Positions 11,863-24,500 of a stretch of 64,000 nt of DNA are shown piece after piece. A model generated the notes under the pieces. It did not search any database. It was not told the DNA's origin and saw nothing but the letters and a program-made list of their open reading frames with translations. A program made the translations under genes and the position numbers. Origin of the DNA: Apostichopus japonicus (lineage: Eukaryota; Echinodermata; Holothuroidea; Aspidochirotida; Stichopodidae). Numbering within the stretch: position 1 is the first letter of the stretch; each line of letters begins with the position of its first letter. The stretch lies in the NCBI RefSeq assembly GCF_037975245.1, contig NC_092576.1, positions 45,357,111-45,421,110 on the forward strand, read 5' to 3'.

Positions 11863-12070
11863 CCAACTATCGTCATTTTTACCAAGATTGGGGGGGGGGT
11901 GAGACACCCCCACACCCCCCTCTAGCGACGTCCCTGCCTGCCTGCCCCCTCCCCCAAAAATGTTGAAAATGTTCCTAAGCGTATATGCATAGAGTATTTT
12001 TTCTGTCCAATATGGCTATTGACGCTGCGCATCAAGTTATTTTCTCCCATACCTCGTCAGGACATATGTG

Positions 12071-13171
12071 CAGTGGTGTAGCCAGGGGGGGGGGGCGTGG
12101 GGGCGACAGCTCCACATGAAAGCTTGTCGCCCCCAGTCGCCCCCACTGGGATTTTGGGTGTCGAAAATAAAATTACGTGTGAAAAATATATCATTGGTCT
12201 GAATGGTTTCGAATCTCCATGATGACCACTCATGAACGACCCTTCGACCGCGGACCGGCAGTAGGCTATAGTTGCTGATAAACCGGACGAGACATTTTTT
12301 TTCACTTCTGGGACATACCCTGATGCTCTTAAAACCGCTAAAAAAACAAATTTTCAAGAAAGGAGACATTCCTTCGCTGAGGATCAGTCTATCACCCTAA
12401 TAATATTTCAGTCTTTCAATCTTTGATCATGTCAGTTTGACATATAGTTCGGTCATTCAGTATGTTACTTGGCTGAAAGCCAGTCAATCTTTCCTTATTT
12501 TCCACGCGCAATTTGCAGATTTGTCGAAAAATGTCAATGCCGGTGTCAAACTCACAATTTTGTGGTATGACTCCCAGGACGGCAAGTCGAGAAACTCAAA
12601 TTCAGTCGCGGCGGATAGCTTCCTTCGCCTATAGTATGTCCGGGGACATTTTGGGGCATCGTTCCTATATCTGAGGCCCTGGGGTCATTCCTTGACCAAC
12701 TTGGTGCAATATAATGTGCCCATTTCGAAGTAAATGTATTCACAGATTGTTAGTTGCCATGGTTTTGAACAAATGAGGGGTATTCTTTCCAGAAACATAG
12801 GGCAAAATGGGGCTGGGGTTTCCAGTTCGCCGCATTTGTCAACTTGCACTGGGTTCTATAATGTTGATGTCAATTGGAATCACTAATAACAGAAATAATT
12901 CACCAAAAATTAGGCCGCATAAACTTTATTGCAGATTTCCTGAGTGACGAATTTGTAATTTTCTCCCGAAATCACACAACTAGATGGCTGCTATCCAGCC
13001 TGGCAAGTGCCATCTCCAGCGATCTGGCAGATATTGAAATCTGAAATTTTCTTGGTACGCTGCGCGCCAACCTATGGTGGCGCTCCGCTTGATAGTAACA
13101 AGACGCCCTCCCAGGAAATGGTCAAGCCCCCCACCGCCGCCCTCACTGAAAAAATCCTGGCTACGCCACTG
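12071..13171. mobile_element. 1.1-kb hAT-like non-autonomous element, perfect 8-bp target duplication
   Basis: Inverted ends CAGTGGTGTAGCCAGG and CCTGGCTACGCCACTG. Flanks CATATGTG at 12063-12070 and 13172-13179 are identical. The body (GACCACTCATGAACGACCC, TTCACTTCTGGGACATACCC, TTTTCCACGCGCAAT) recurs at 34318-37547, so it is a family. No transposase frame was found. Confidence 0.92.
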
Positions 13172-13179
13172 CATATGTG

Positions 13180-15546
13180 AGTCCCCACCATGCCGTGTAA
13201 CATGAATCGTCCATTACCCTCATCGACTGTTCCGTATAGTTAGGCATCCCTGCTCATATATACACTTACACACATCCTTAGAGAAAAATTCTAAACGGGT
13301 GTATTAAGGGCGTTTGTAGCTTCAACTACGGTTCAGTAAGGCCTTGGTTATATGTTTGGTGATATCTTTGTCAATAAAGTGTTAATAAAATAAATAACAA
13401 CTTCACAGATGATTTACTTTACTTTTATTAAAAGTTATGGTTTGAAGTACAATGAAAGACCGTCTTTGGTGAAATCAAGTTTACATTTATAATCATCACA
13501 TGTTCACTTCCCACCAATCACTGTAGCATCATACTTAATTTGGCAATCTCTAAATATGACAACAGATCATATAATATCCTAACGAGTGGTTCTAGGAAAC
13601 CAGTCCAAGCCAAAGGTAAGTAAAATTTACAGGCAAGACTATAGTACAAATCACATGCAATCACATATTAATATTTGTATTCATTGCTGTAAAATGTTTC
13701 TATGCAACAAAGACTGGATATGTTACAGAAGCGTTGAGGTTCCAATAAACCCTCATAATATTTGCATTTCTTAATTTTAAGTATGAACTATGCACAATAC
13801 ATAAAAAAGATAAAACACAAAACTTTATGTTAAAGTGTCAATACCTGACTTGATGATGAATTTAGGAAAACATACTTCCGAAGTAGATTCAATATTGTAT
13901 TCTACATGCACTCTGACCAGATGGGTGAATAGAGAAAAGCTGTCGCAATCGAAAGAAATTCAATTTCTGTTACCCTTATGGTGGGAACGATGTAACGTAA
14001 AAACACATGTTCATTACACTAGGCCTAACGGTTGTAAACAAAACAGAGAGATTTGAATGGCACATTATCTGCTGGCGGGGCTTGCACATTTTGATTGAAG
14101 TTTGTTTAATCTACGTACTCGTTAAAAAGCTGGCGAATTTTATTCAGCTAAAATATTTTAACGACATTTAACTCAATGAAACTAATTTCTATTGATATGA
14201 AAAATGCATATATCGGTGTCATTTTCTCTGAATTTATAGTGCAGTTAGATGGAAAGGTCGAAGTTTAAATTTATCAAACAAGTACTGAGACTTTAACAAC
14301 GCTCATTAATTCGCCCTCCTTAGAAATAACATCACGAATAGCAAAATAAAGAAATAGTAATCCATATTATTTACTATTAAATTCATAATTGCACACAAAC
14401 TGACTTAATTATCTTTATTATAATACAAAAAAATACATATCTCACCATTCACATCTTCTGATATCCATATGTCACTATTCATCTTTTCTACAAGTTTGTT
14501 TCCAAATTTTGCATCAAGTTTAGATATTTTATTTGCTTTAAGTTATAACATACTTCTAGTTTTCCAAGAGATGAGAAGATATGCGTCAGTGTGGACATTT
14601 GATGACGTAATTAAATCTCCATATCCTCGCCACCATATACAGTACCTCCAAGCACGTAATGACACTATCCATAACCAATCATGCATCGCTTTTTGTTATA
14701 GAATAACTATATTTACCATGACAACATATGTACCTCTAAATTAATTACCACGCAGGTAAACTTCATAATTACTGTTGGATCAGTGTTCTTTCTTTCAAGA
14801 TTCCTGGTTTTATGATGGGTGGTGTTTGTACTTATGTGACACCCACAGTTACACCTTGAAAACGTAAAAGTAACGTATTTCTACCACTACCATATACCTT
14901 AACTTTATCTACAGTGTTACAAAACCTTATTTCAAACTATACCTATATGTCACAATGTAGAATCTCAAAACCGAGGCAGCCAAACTCATCAATATTCCAT
15001 TTTCTTTGTAATAACTCCATCAAGTACAATTCGATTTTTTTTTCTTAAAATAGTTTTTTTAAATATTATTTTCGGGGATAACTTATTGATAAGCACGTCA
15101 TTCTGATATAAATGATTCCTACTTTATAATTGGAAGACGAAATATCCATGAAGTGATACAAGAAAAGAATTGCTTAACAGAATAAATAAATTTGAAAATA
15201 TCAGCATAAAATCGAGTGAGTTAAAAATAAGTATGATGATTTAAACTGAACTACATAACTAAAAGTCTCCTAAGCAAGAAATGTAAACAAATAAGGACAC
15301 ATAGTATATGAAAACAGCGATGGTGTTTAAAGCTAAGTGAAAGAATTAAAGAGGACGATCGCCAATGTTGTAACAACGTTACAATTATTTATAGAGACCC
15401 GAATTCGCTTTGAAGTTTCCCAGTACACTCTAAACTTGTTTTGTGTAAACCTCGGCCAAGCAATTTTCGATGAGCTGAGTGGTGTATAATAACGCCAGCG
15501 GGATCAGAACAGGTTGTCTTCAGGAACATGTACTTGCGTAATTCAT
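13180..15546. other. Sparse AT-rich stretch without a supportable gene
   Basis: Open frames here are short, lack convincing splice signals and have low-complexity composition. The sequence is AT-rich with no repeat structure visible by eye. It lies downstream of the stop codon of the minus-strand DED-LRR gene and probably holds that gene's 3' UTR. A minus-strand AATAAA occurs near 14414, but nothing ties it to the gene. Confidence 0.5.
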
Positions 15547-15564
15547 CTACCAGGATCCACGCTT
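15547..15564 (-). CDS. DED-LRR gene, terminal coding exon
   Basis: A strong acceptor (TTCTTCTTTGTCCTGTAG) precedes AAGCGTGGATCCTGGTAG. Exon A4 ends in phase 0, so only five residues (KRGSW) follow before the stop. A different frame stays open for 57 codons from the same acceptor, but it would need a donor phase that A4 does not supply. Confidence 0.45.
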   Translation of the reverse strand, partial: KRGSW

Positions 15565-18500
15565 CTACAGGACAAAGAAGAATAAACACCATGGAAACAG
15601 ATTGTTTTGGTATTAAGCCTAGTCTTTACATTATTGTTGTTTTATTTTCTTGTTAGGGCGGGGGTAATGATAATTTTCAGAGTTGTTTTCTAATATTTTC
15701 ACATTTTTTTAAAATGTGGATGAATAAGAGTGTAATTATAATATCACGGAAAATGTTTACTAATAAGTTACAGTTTTTTCTCCTCTAAACATTAAAACTT
15801 ATTCAATCAGAATGCGTGGATATTAGGCCTAGTAATAAGACAATGTTTGTTTTTTGACAAAGGGGGAGGAGGGGGTGGATAATCATAACTGTTAGATATT
15901 TAAATTGATAAGGGTGTGAATTCTCACTAAAAACATTCAATCCTTACCATAATTTATAAATATAATATTTAGTAGGGAATGTATTAATATGATATTTCTG
16001 CTGGATGATTAGTTATTATTGTTTGCTAAAATGCTTTTAGTCGCTCATTAGATAAGTATAGATATATTTACATGTTTTTAATGTAGCTTTAGTTACCGAG
16101 TGCTTGATTGGATTGTTATAGATATGTGATTGATAACTATCACTCTACCCTACTCATTGGATAATGAGAGGTTTGTGTTCACTTCGCCATTTAAAACCAA
16201 TATTTTATTGATTGTTAATTAAATTTGCTCTCTACATGACTTTAGACCTCTCACTGTTAGGTATGTAATATAGTATTCTAATACTTCATCACTTTACCAT
16301 GGTGACTGTTACTAGTACACTTTATACTATACCCATTTAACGGCTTGTAACATACGTTTACTACATTGGAACTTGATTCAGTCTTATTGAATGAGATACA
16401 TTTTGCTGTTCAAGAATATTTATAAATATTATGTCAATTCAATCATTGTTTTTGCATATTTAGCAAAAGATTGCTTACTACATTACTTTAATGCAACCAT
16501 TCAATGTTCAGCAATATTTTTTAGTTTATTTTAATAAACCAACCCACTGCAGTATATCTTTCTTTTTTTATTGATTACAACATCAATTTAATCAATTCAG
16601 TGCAAATTTTGAAATGTTTGTCGACCATATCCCTTTAATCCACTCAGTGTTTGTTAGTAATATTGGTTGACTACATTCCTTAAATCCCCTTAGTGTATGT
16701 TTAGTAATATTGGTTGACTACATCCCATTAATCCCTTCAGTTTATGTTTAGTTATATTGGTTGGCTACATCCCTTTAATCCACTCAGTGTATGTTTAGTT
16801 ATATTGGTTGACTACATACCATTAATCCCCTCAGTTTATATTTAGTAATATTTGTTGACAACATCCCTTTAATCCACTCAGTGTATGTTTGTTATATTTG
16901 TTGACTACATCCCTCTAATCCCCTCAGTGTATATTTAGTAATATTTGTTGACAACATCCCTTTAATCCACTGAGTGTATGTTTGTTATATTTGTTGACTA
17001 CATCCCTCTAATCCCCTCGGTGTATATTTAGTACTATTGGTTGACTACATCCCTTTAATCCACTCAGTGTATGTTTATATTATTTGTTGACTACCTCCCT
17101 TTAATCCACTCAGTGTATGTTTAGTGATATTGTTGACTACATCCCTTTAATCCACTCAGTGTATGTTTGTAATATTTGTTGACTACATCCCTTTAATCCC
17201 CTCAGTTTATGTTTAGTTATATTGGTTGACTACATCCCATTAATCCCCTCAATGTATTTTTAGTAATATTTGTTGACAACATCCCTTTAATCCACTCAGT
17301 GTTTGTTTGTTATATTTGTTGACTAAATCCCTTTAATCCACTCAGTGTATTTTTTGTAATATTTGTTGACTACATCCCTTCAATTCACTCATTGTATGTT
17401 AGTAATATTTGTTGACCACATCCCTTTAATCCCCTCAGTGTATGTTTAGTTATATAGGTTGACTACATCCCTTTAATCCACTCATTGTATGTTTAGTAAT
17501 ATGTGTTGACCACATCCCTTTAATTTACTCATTGTATGTTAGTAATATTGGTTGACTACATCCCTTTAATCCACTCAATATATTTTGTAATATATGTTGA
17601 CTAAATCCCTTGACTCCACTCATTGTTTACTACATCCCTTCAATCCACCATTGCTTGTTTAGTATGTGTTGACTACATCAGTCTATTCCACCTGTTACTT
17701 GATTAGTAATATTTGTTGACTACATCAGTCTAACCCACCTGTTGCTTGATTAGTAATACTTGTTCACTACATCTCTTTAAGTCTCTCATATTAATTTTAG
17801 TAATATTTGTTTACTACATAATGTGAATCACCATTGCCTATTTATAAATATTTGTTACTATTAACTTTCATCCAATCACTCAACATGTTTTGCTCACTAG
17901 TCTCTACTCACCCGATATGTGAGTACTTTTTTCATACTACTTCTCATCCAGCAACCTTCAACTGATAATCGATGCATGACTCAATTAAACAGTTATTGAT
18001 ATATCACTGTTATAGTTAGTTCATGCTGTGTTTAATACAGTGACGTGCGCTGAATTACAAACGTCTGGGGATACTCAAGTACCACACCAGTGGTATTTTC
18101 ATGCTCTTGCTAGTAATTACAATTCTACTATATTAATACAACAAATATGATAAATTATTGATTATACATGAGATGTAATGATTACTTACTTCCCAACGAC
18201 CAGAGTCGAGATCAAGCCTATAACATTCATCAGACTTATTAACATCGGGAATCCAGAAAACTGTAAGAAACAAATAAGATTAATAAACAATATTTATGCT
18301 TTAACTAATAAAAGAATATCAATGATGTTTTAGTGAATGAAACAATTTGAACAATACACAATAGAATCAACCATATCACGTTTTGATATGATCTTTATTG
18401 TCTCTAGGGATGCAAATTCTTTCTTGTCGCTAAAAATGTTTTGGGTTGTCACATGTTCTTTTGAAAAGTGATTTTGGGAGGATGGTGAAGTCAGACATAT

Positions 18501-21500
18501 TGTAGGTGAGCTATTTTATACACCAAAAATTGCAGACGTTCCTGAATAGCCCGCCCCCCATACATTCCCTTCCCTGGTTAGCATACAACTGCAATGGCAT
18601 ATTAAACAAGAATGTTTTCGTGACAATGCAATATTCATGATGTAGACAACACAAGTTTAGTACGTATTTAAAAAGATATCAACCTTTTCAATGTTACATG
18701 GTAAGATCATTACAGTTTTGCAATTAACTTTGCTTTTTTGCAATACTTTACCAACATTAAACAGTTGTTTAGAATTGCTAGTGATTACCATTCCGTCAAA
18801 TATCAAACCTTTAAAATCATGTTGCATATAACTTGGACATCGGTAGTAATGAACATGGAGCATATCTATCTCACAGTACGATACAGCAGGTATATAAAGA
18901 TAAAGTACCTTTATTTCGCCATTTAGGAAAGATCTTAATCCTTGGGAAAAGCATAGACTTTTACTTAAATTTCACAAATAACCGACAATGTAATTAGTCT
19001 GCGAGGGTTACAGTTTTAAACGATGTTGCAATACATGTGTTATTTTGTAAACTTTGGAATCCATCTAATAGTGTTTGTCAATATTTTCAGCGTTTTCATA
19101 GCCGTGTATTCATAGCACAATACCAGGCCAATGGGCGGATACCAACACTTTTTAAAATATGTTTTGCGCGATGGAGGTACAGAATCGTCTGCCCTTCACT
19201 GTATGTTTAAGTAAAGGTTATAATACAATACAGTGCTGGATCATACAGTTGGATCATTAGTCGCAACTCTATAATGGTGCGAGTTGATTTCCATACCTTT
19301 CTTCTTAAGTCGTGTTTCGACTTTTCTCAACTTTTTGACAGAATCTACCAGTCTAACATAGAAGTCAAATTTAAATAAATGGGAATATAAGGAACTTTTT
19401 CAAGTTTCAAGTTTCAGGTTTACAGTCTTGTTTCAGGGCCAAGGCCTTCTCACACGACTTTACAACTTAACCCTGGTCATTGGTAACTTGTCACACCTAC
19501 ACACCAAAGTGTGCACAATCCAATCAATCTCTCCTGGGGCACCACAGTGCACCACAACCACGTGACCCCCGGGGGACTTCCCATAGGGTGCAGCCACAAA
19601 CCGGTGCAAACAACTATATTTACAAGTTACCTCGCAAGTCCCCATTTATACACCTGGGTGAAGAGAGGCAATGGAGATAAAGCGCCTTGCCCAAGGACAC
19701 AACGTAATGATCTGGCCAGGGCTCGAACCTGTAATCCTTAGATAACAAGTCCACTGCCTTAACCACTTGACCACAACGCCCTCACTTTTGTAGTCAATTT
19801 CAATAATAAACATCAATTCAAAACGTATTAACTGTCATAATAAAAACAAGGTAGACTTTCCGACAAACATCGTCAAAATGTCGATGAATTAGTCGACTTG
19901 TTGTGAAAGAAGTCGACATTACATCGGTGCTACTTTATGAGTACTAGTTGAAAATTAGAGAATATTACCCACAATTTTGAGATTGAAATTCTGAATTTTC
20001 GGTATAAAAAAAGCAAAATTTCAGTGTCCCACTTGAGCCACCGTAGTACCGAAAAAAAACTAACACCTGCCAACCAAATCGCTTTTATTCTCCTTCTGTT
20101 TAAACCCCTTCCTGTGTTACTGTATTTTTTGGGTATTTCTAAGGACGTATGCATTCAGAAAGCCTGTCTTTAATATATTATAGTATTGGTAACTGTAGAT
20201 GGGTTCGATACACAGTTATATGTACTTGTTAAAATAATTTAGGATCGTGATGGCTTTTGGCAGTCTTTAATGCAGCAGATTTACTTAATCAAGAAACCAA
20301 TTAACTGAACTTGTCGAAAAAGTAAAATATACCCTGTACTATATGACATCAATAAATAAACGATATCTGACAAATTTTCTGGCTCATGAATGTTTACTGC
20401 AACAGGCAATGATGCCCGGTGTATGGCGCCCTCAGTTTGACAGAAATTAAAACCAAATCAATGTCGACTACTGGAATGGTTTGAACTGTAAACAACAAGA
20501 CAGATGAAAGAGCCATTAATCGATTGATCAATGAGTACTTTACCATTCACTCCTCGAGATTTCAGTGTCGATAGAGATGGTCCGACGGGTATTGATGAGG
20601 GCAGCAGACAGTCATCTAGGCTATGATCAGAGAAAGAAATAGAATCAGTCATTTGCCATTACATCCTTCTTTAATTGTTACTATTTCGAATACAGTTACA
20701 AGATTAACTCATAATATGCAATACATCAATAGTTGTTCCTTCCTCTGTTATACAATCTCACACATCAGTTAAGTTTTTAGGAAGGATCACGAACACGCCG
20801 GATACGAACAATATTAAAAACAGCAAAAACAGTACATTCAAAATGATGGAAGCTTTTTTTTCTCTAAATGCCAAAGGTTTAACTCTAGATCAAAAAGTCT
20901 CAAACAGTTTCGATTATGACAACGAGCCCTCAATTGGAAAATGATGATAAATTATTACAGTGGGGCAGCAATGATACCAGTTGAAGTAGGGCTCTGTTTC
21001 ATTCTTTCAACCCACCTAACCCCCACCCCTCCCCCCTCTTCTTTCCCACCAAGCCGGTTCCGTTCATTTGTCGGGTGCTCAAACCTGCACCACACTATTC
21101 CTGTCCTAAAAGACAGATGTCGCTGATGTAACCTGACATGTTTTGCAAGTCGATCTGAAGGAAGAAAGTTCACAAATATAAATCATGCAATGATAAGCTC
21201 TTACGTTATCGATGCATATATTTGTGTTAATCAGTTATTGAAATTAACCGACCATTATAAACACGAAGGAATGTCCGTCTTATCAAGGGCTTCAATGGAG
21301 GGGGGGGGGGGTAGTAGCTGGGTGTATAATATAGAAAGTGTCGGTGATATCTTCTTCTAAAATCCAAGGAGTTTCGATTACTAGTCATAGAAAACACGTC
21401 GCAAGTTAAATGTGCAAATGTAATGTCTTTGATTCCTATCAGTTGGTGGAATGTGAGGAAGTTAGAAAAAGTAAAACAATCCAGAGAATGAAGAAAGTTT

Positions 21501-24500
21501 CTAAATGATGGTAGTTTTAGAAAAATGACAAAGCTGTAAATTCGAATCCCTAAGATACACAACAGAAATGGTACCATTATGACACAGTGCCCTCATATGA
21601 AACATATTTAAATAACTTCATAAAGTGCTCCAGCAATTTATATACTTATTGACATAATAGTATAAGATCTGCTTAATTATTTTCACCTCGTTTCTACCTC
21701 CCCCACCCTCCTCAGCCCCCACCCCAACTACCAATCGTTAGTTTTTTCCTTGAGTGCTCATATACCTCATCGTGCTATTGCAGTTTTAAAAGAATAATCC
21801 CGTCCGTGTATAATCAGACATATTATTCAACTCTACCTGGCGGGAGAAAATGTAATAACAGTACATGATGCAAAGATTAGCTTTGTCTTGATGTTTGTTT
21901 ATCAGTTAGTGAAAGTGCCGGCTTATTTTCAAAAACTCTTTAAATTAAAACAAGGTTGTAGCCAGCCCCCTCCCCCCCCCCTCCCCGCTGAGAGTTTTCA
22001 CTTCCAAAAGAAAAGTAGACCTATGATAATTTGGAGATATGTACATGGGATATGCGCTATTTCAAATACCATACTTTGCAGCGAAGTCTGCATATCATTT
22101 CCTGTGCTTTCATTAGTCAGTAGTGTACAACCCACTACTAATCGTTTTTTTCTTCTTCTTTGAGTGCTGAGATACCGCACAGTGTTATTGCACTAATGAA
22201 AGCTCGGTTTCATTCTCTTTACCTCGTTTCTACCCCCCCCCCATCCTCCCAACCCTCCCCACCCTCCCAAACTACCAATCGTTAGTTTTTCGTTGAGTGC
22301 TCAGATACCGCACCGTGATATTGCTCTTTAAAAGCTGTTTCATTCTTTCCACTTCGTTTCTACCTCCCCCACCCTCCCCACCCCGCAACCCCTACCACCA
22401 ATCGTTAATTCTTTTCGTTGATTGTTCAGATACCTCGTCGTGCTATTTCACTTTTAAAAGCTATGTTTCATTCTTTTCACCCTGTGTCAACCTCCTACCC
22501 CCCCCCCCACCACAACTACCAATCGTTAGTTTTTTCCTTGAGTGCTCATAAACCTCACCGTGATATTGCAGTTTGAAAGACTAATCCCGTCCGTGTATAA
22601 TCAAACATAATATTATATTATTATATTATAATATTATTATCATATTATTATTCAACTCTACCTTGCGGGAGAAAATGTTATAACAGTACTTGATGCAAAG
22701 ATTGGCTTTGTCTTGATGTTTGTTCATCAGTAACTGAAAGTGCCGGCTTATTTTCAACAATTCCATTAACTTAAAACAGGGCCGCAGCCACCGCCTCCCC
22801 CCATGAGAATTTTCACTTTCAAAAGTAAACAGTGTAGTAGTCTAATGTAAGACTACAGTTCATAAATATATTTATTAAGTCTATGTGTTTTATGTAGACC
22901 TATCACTATCAGTTCCACTGTTATTTCCTATATCAGTGCTCCGATGTTTCAACTAAGAATATTGAGGCACTGTGAACATATATATATACAGGGCTATTTT
23001 TAAGAGGCGAACTAGGGGGGGGGGTCTCCAGTCCGCTATACGGTCCACCTACTCAGCTCAGTTGACCTCCCCCCACCCAGTAGGTCCATTTTTGACATGT
23101 TAAGAAATAACAACAACACAACCTAAAACTTCATTTACATCTAAACTCCCCATATGGATTCCCGTCAGCAAATATATGCTACAGCTACCATCATAATACC
23201 CTGGCGTGCTTTTATATCTTCAATTACATGTGTAATGCATAAAGCAGAACCTATAAAGTAACACAAAATCTTATATTCCCTTACAAAGAAATTTAAAGGA
23301 ATTTTTCGTGTTTGTTTCGCTTTCTTATTAGGCAAATTGTAACTGAGTGGGTGCTGCCGTGGCATCACTGAAGCTAACTCCCATATACGGTGGTCTAGTG
23401 GTGCCCCCACCTCACCCTTACTGGATTAAAAAACTAAATAAAATAGAAGTCAAATAATGCATTATGAGGTATGTTTAGACTATAATTTATGTTTTGATAA
23501 ATTAGCTCTAAAAGAAGGTTGTGCTATAGTTAATAATATTTGATAAGTTCAAAATTTCTCCGACCGATGAAAGTAGGGGCATGGACCTTGATAGGAAGGC
23601 CAGAGTAGTATTTTATAATGAAGGGTACAGTATGTTGCCCTGGGGTCATTGAAGCCAATGTAGGGCATTGGGGTTCCTACCCGTTAATAGGAATGTTAGA
23701 CGATAGATCATAGAGTGTGCTCCCTAAACGTAAGGTTTTGCTATACGAAATACGCTGTGTGACGAAAAACGTGGGGGGGGGGGACACCAGTAGTAGTGAT
23801 CCTATTCTGCCCTGGCAGAATACAAAAATCCGCCGACTGAACCATGTTCCCCAAATTTATTAAGATCGTTTTCGATATAATTGAAGGCCTAATTAAATCG
23901 TATAAGATGTTAGTAGTTAGTATCGTTTTCTTCCAAACATCGTGTGGCTAACATTATAATAAATTAGAGACAGATTTAGTACTTGTCAAAATGACCTTCA
24001 GAACAACAGATCAGTGACGTATACAGATACCGTAGCTGCAGTCGTTTGGTCACGTGTTAATTACCACGATATTGACAGGTCACGTATAAAGAATACAATG
24101 AGCTTGATATACAGTGTACATCATTATATTAGTAGAGATTATAATGAAAGGAAAGTTAACATTTACTAGTAGGTCTGTACACAGATATCATATGTCAGAT
24201 ATACACAGTGTGTGTAGAAACAGGTTGATCACTGTACGGTAATATATTAGTAGCATATTGACTCCTAAAAATGGATAACACTTTTCAGAGTATGGTGAGG
24301 CAGTCATATCTGGATGGATTACTTTGTGTGATTAAGCGTGTATTAGAGAAAGGCCTAGAATATTGTAGGTCACAGCTACTAGTCGTTGCTCTTTAAACTT
24401 TGGTTTGCTTTTCTGACTATAGACGCACGGCGGGGCGGGCGAAGGGGGGGGGGTAGTTGGTACTGTAAAAGATGAATAAAAATAAAGGTACGGACTATTT

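Larger units (their letters stand above)
10301..11936. mobile_element. hAT-like element with near-perfect 8-bp target duplication, carrying a nested copy
   Basis: Left end CAGGGACGTAGCTAAGG matches the reverse of the right end CCTCTAGCGACGTCCCTG. Flanks are CCTGCCAG (10293-10300) and CCTGCCTG (11937-11944), 7 of 8 identical. The total is 1,636 bp including the nested element at 10619-11481. No coding capacity is apparent. Confidence 0.7.

Noticed and set aside
15389-15564. 57-codon frame AWILVDELRKYMF after the last acceptor
   Set aside because: Needs a phase that the preceding A4 exon does not give; kept only as an alternative.
16626-17815. CRISPR-like array
   Set aside because: Units abut without unique spacers and drift strongly; a eukaryotic minisatellite.
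18190-18260. Kelch repeat exon
   Set aside because: YRLDLDSGRW looks like a kelch strand, but the exon matches A2 and A3 in phase and position within the LRR module series.
20955-21173. Zinc-finger-like words RLAKHVRLHQRH
   Set aside because: No paired cysteines and no donor; chance resemblance.
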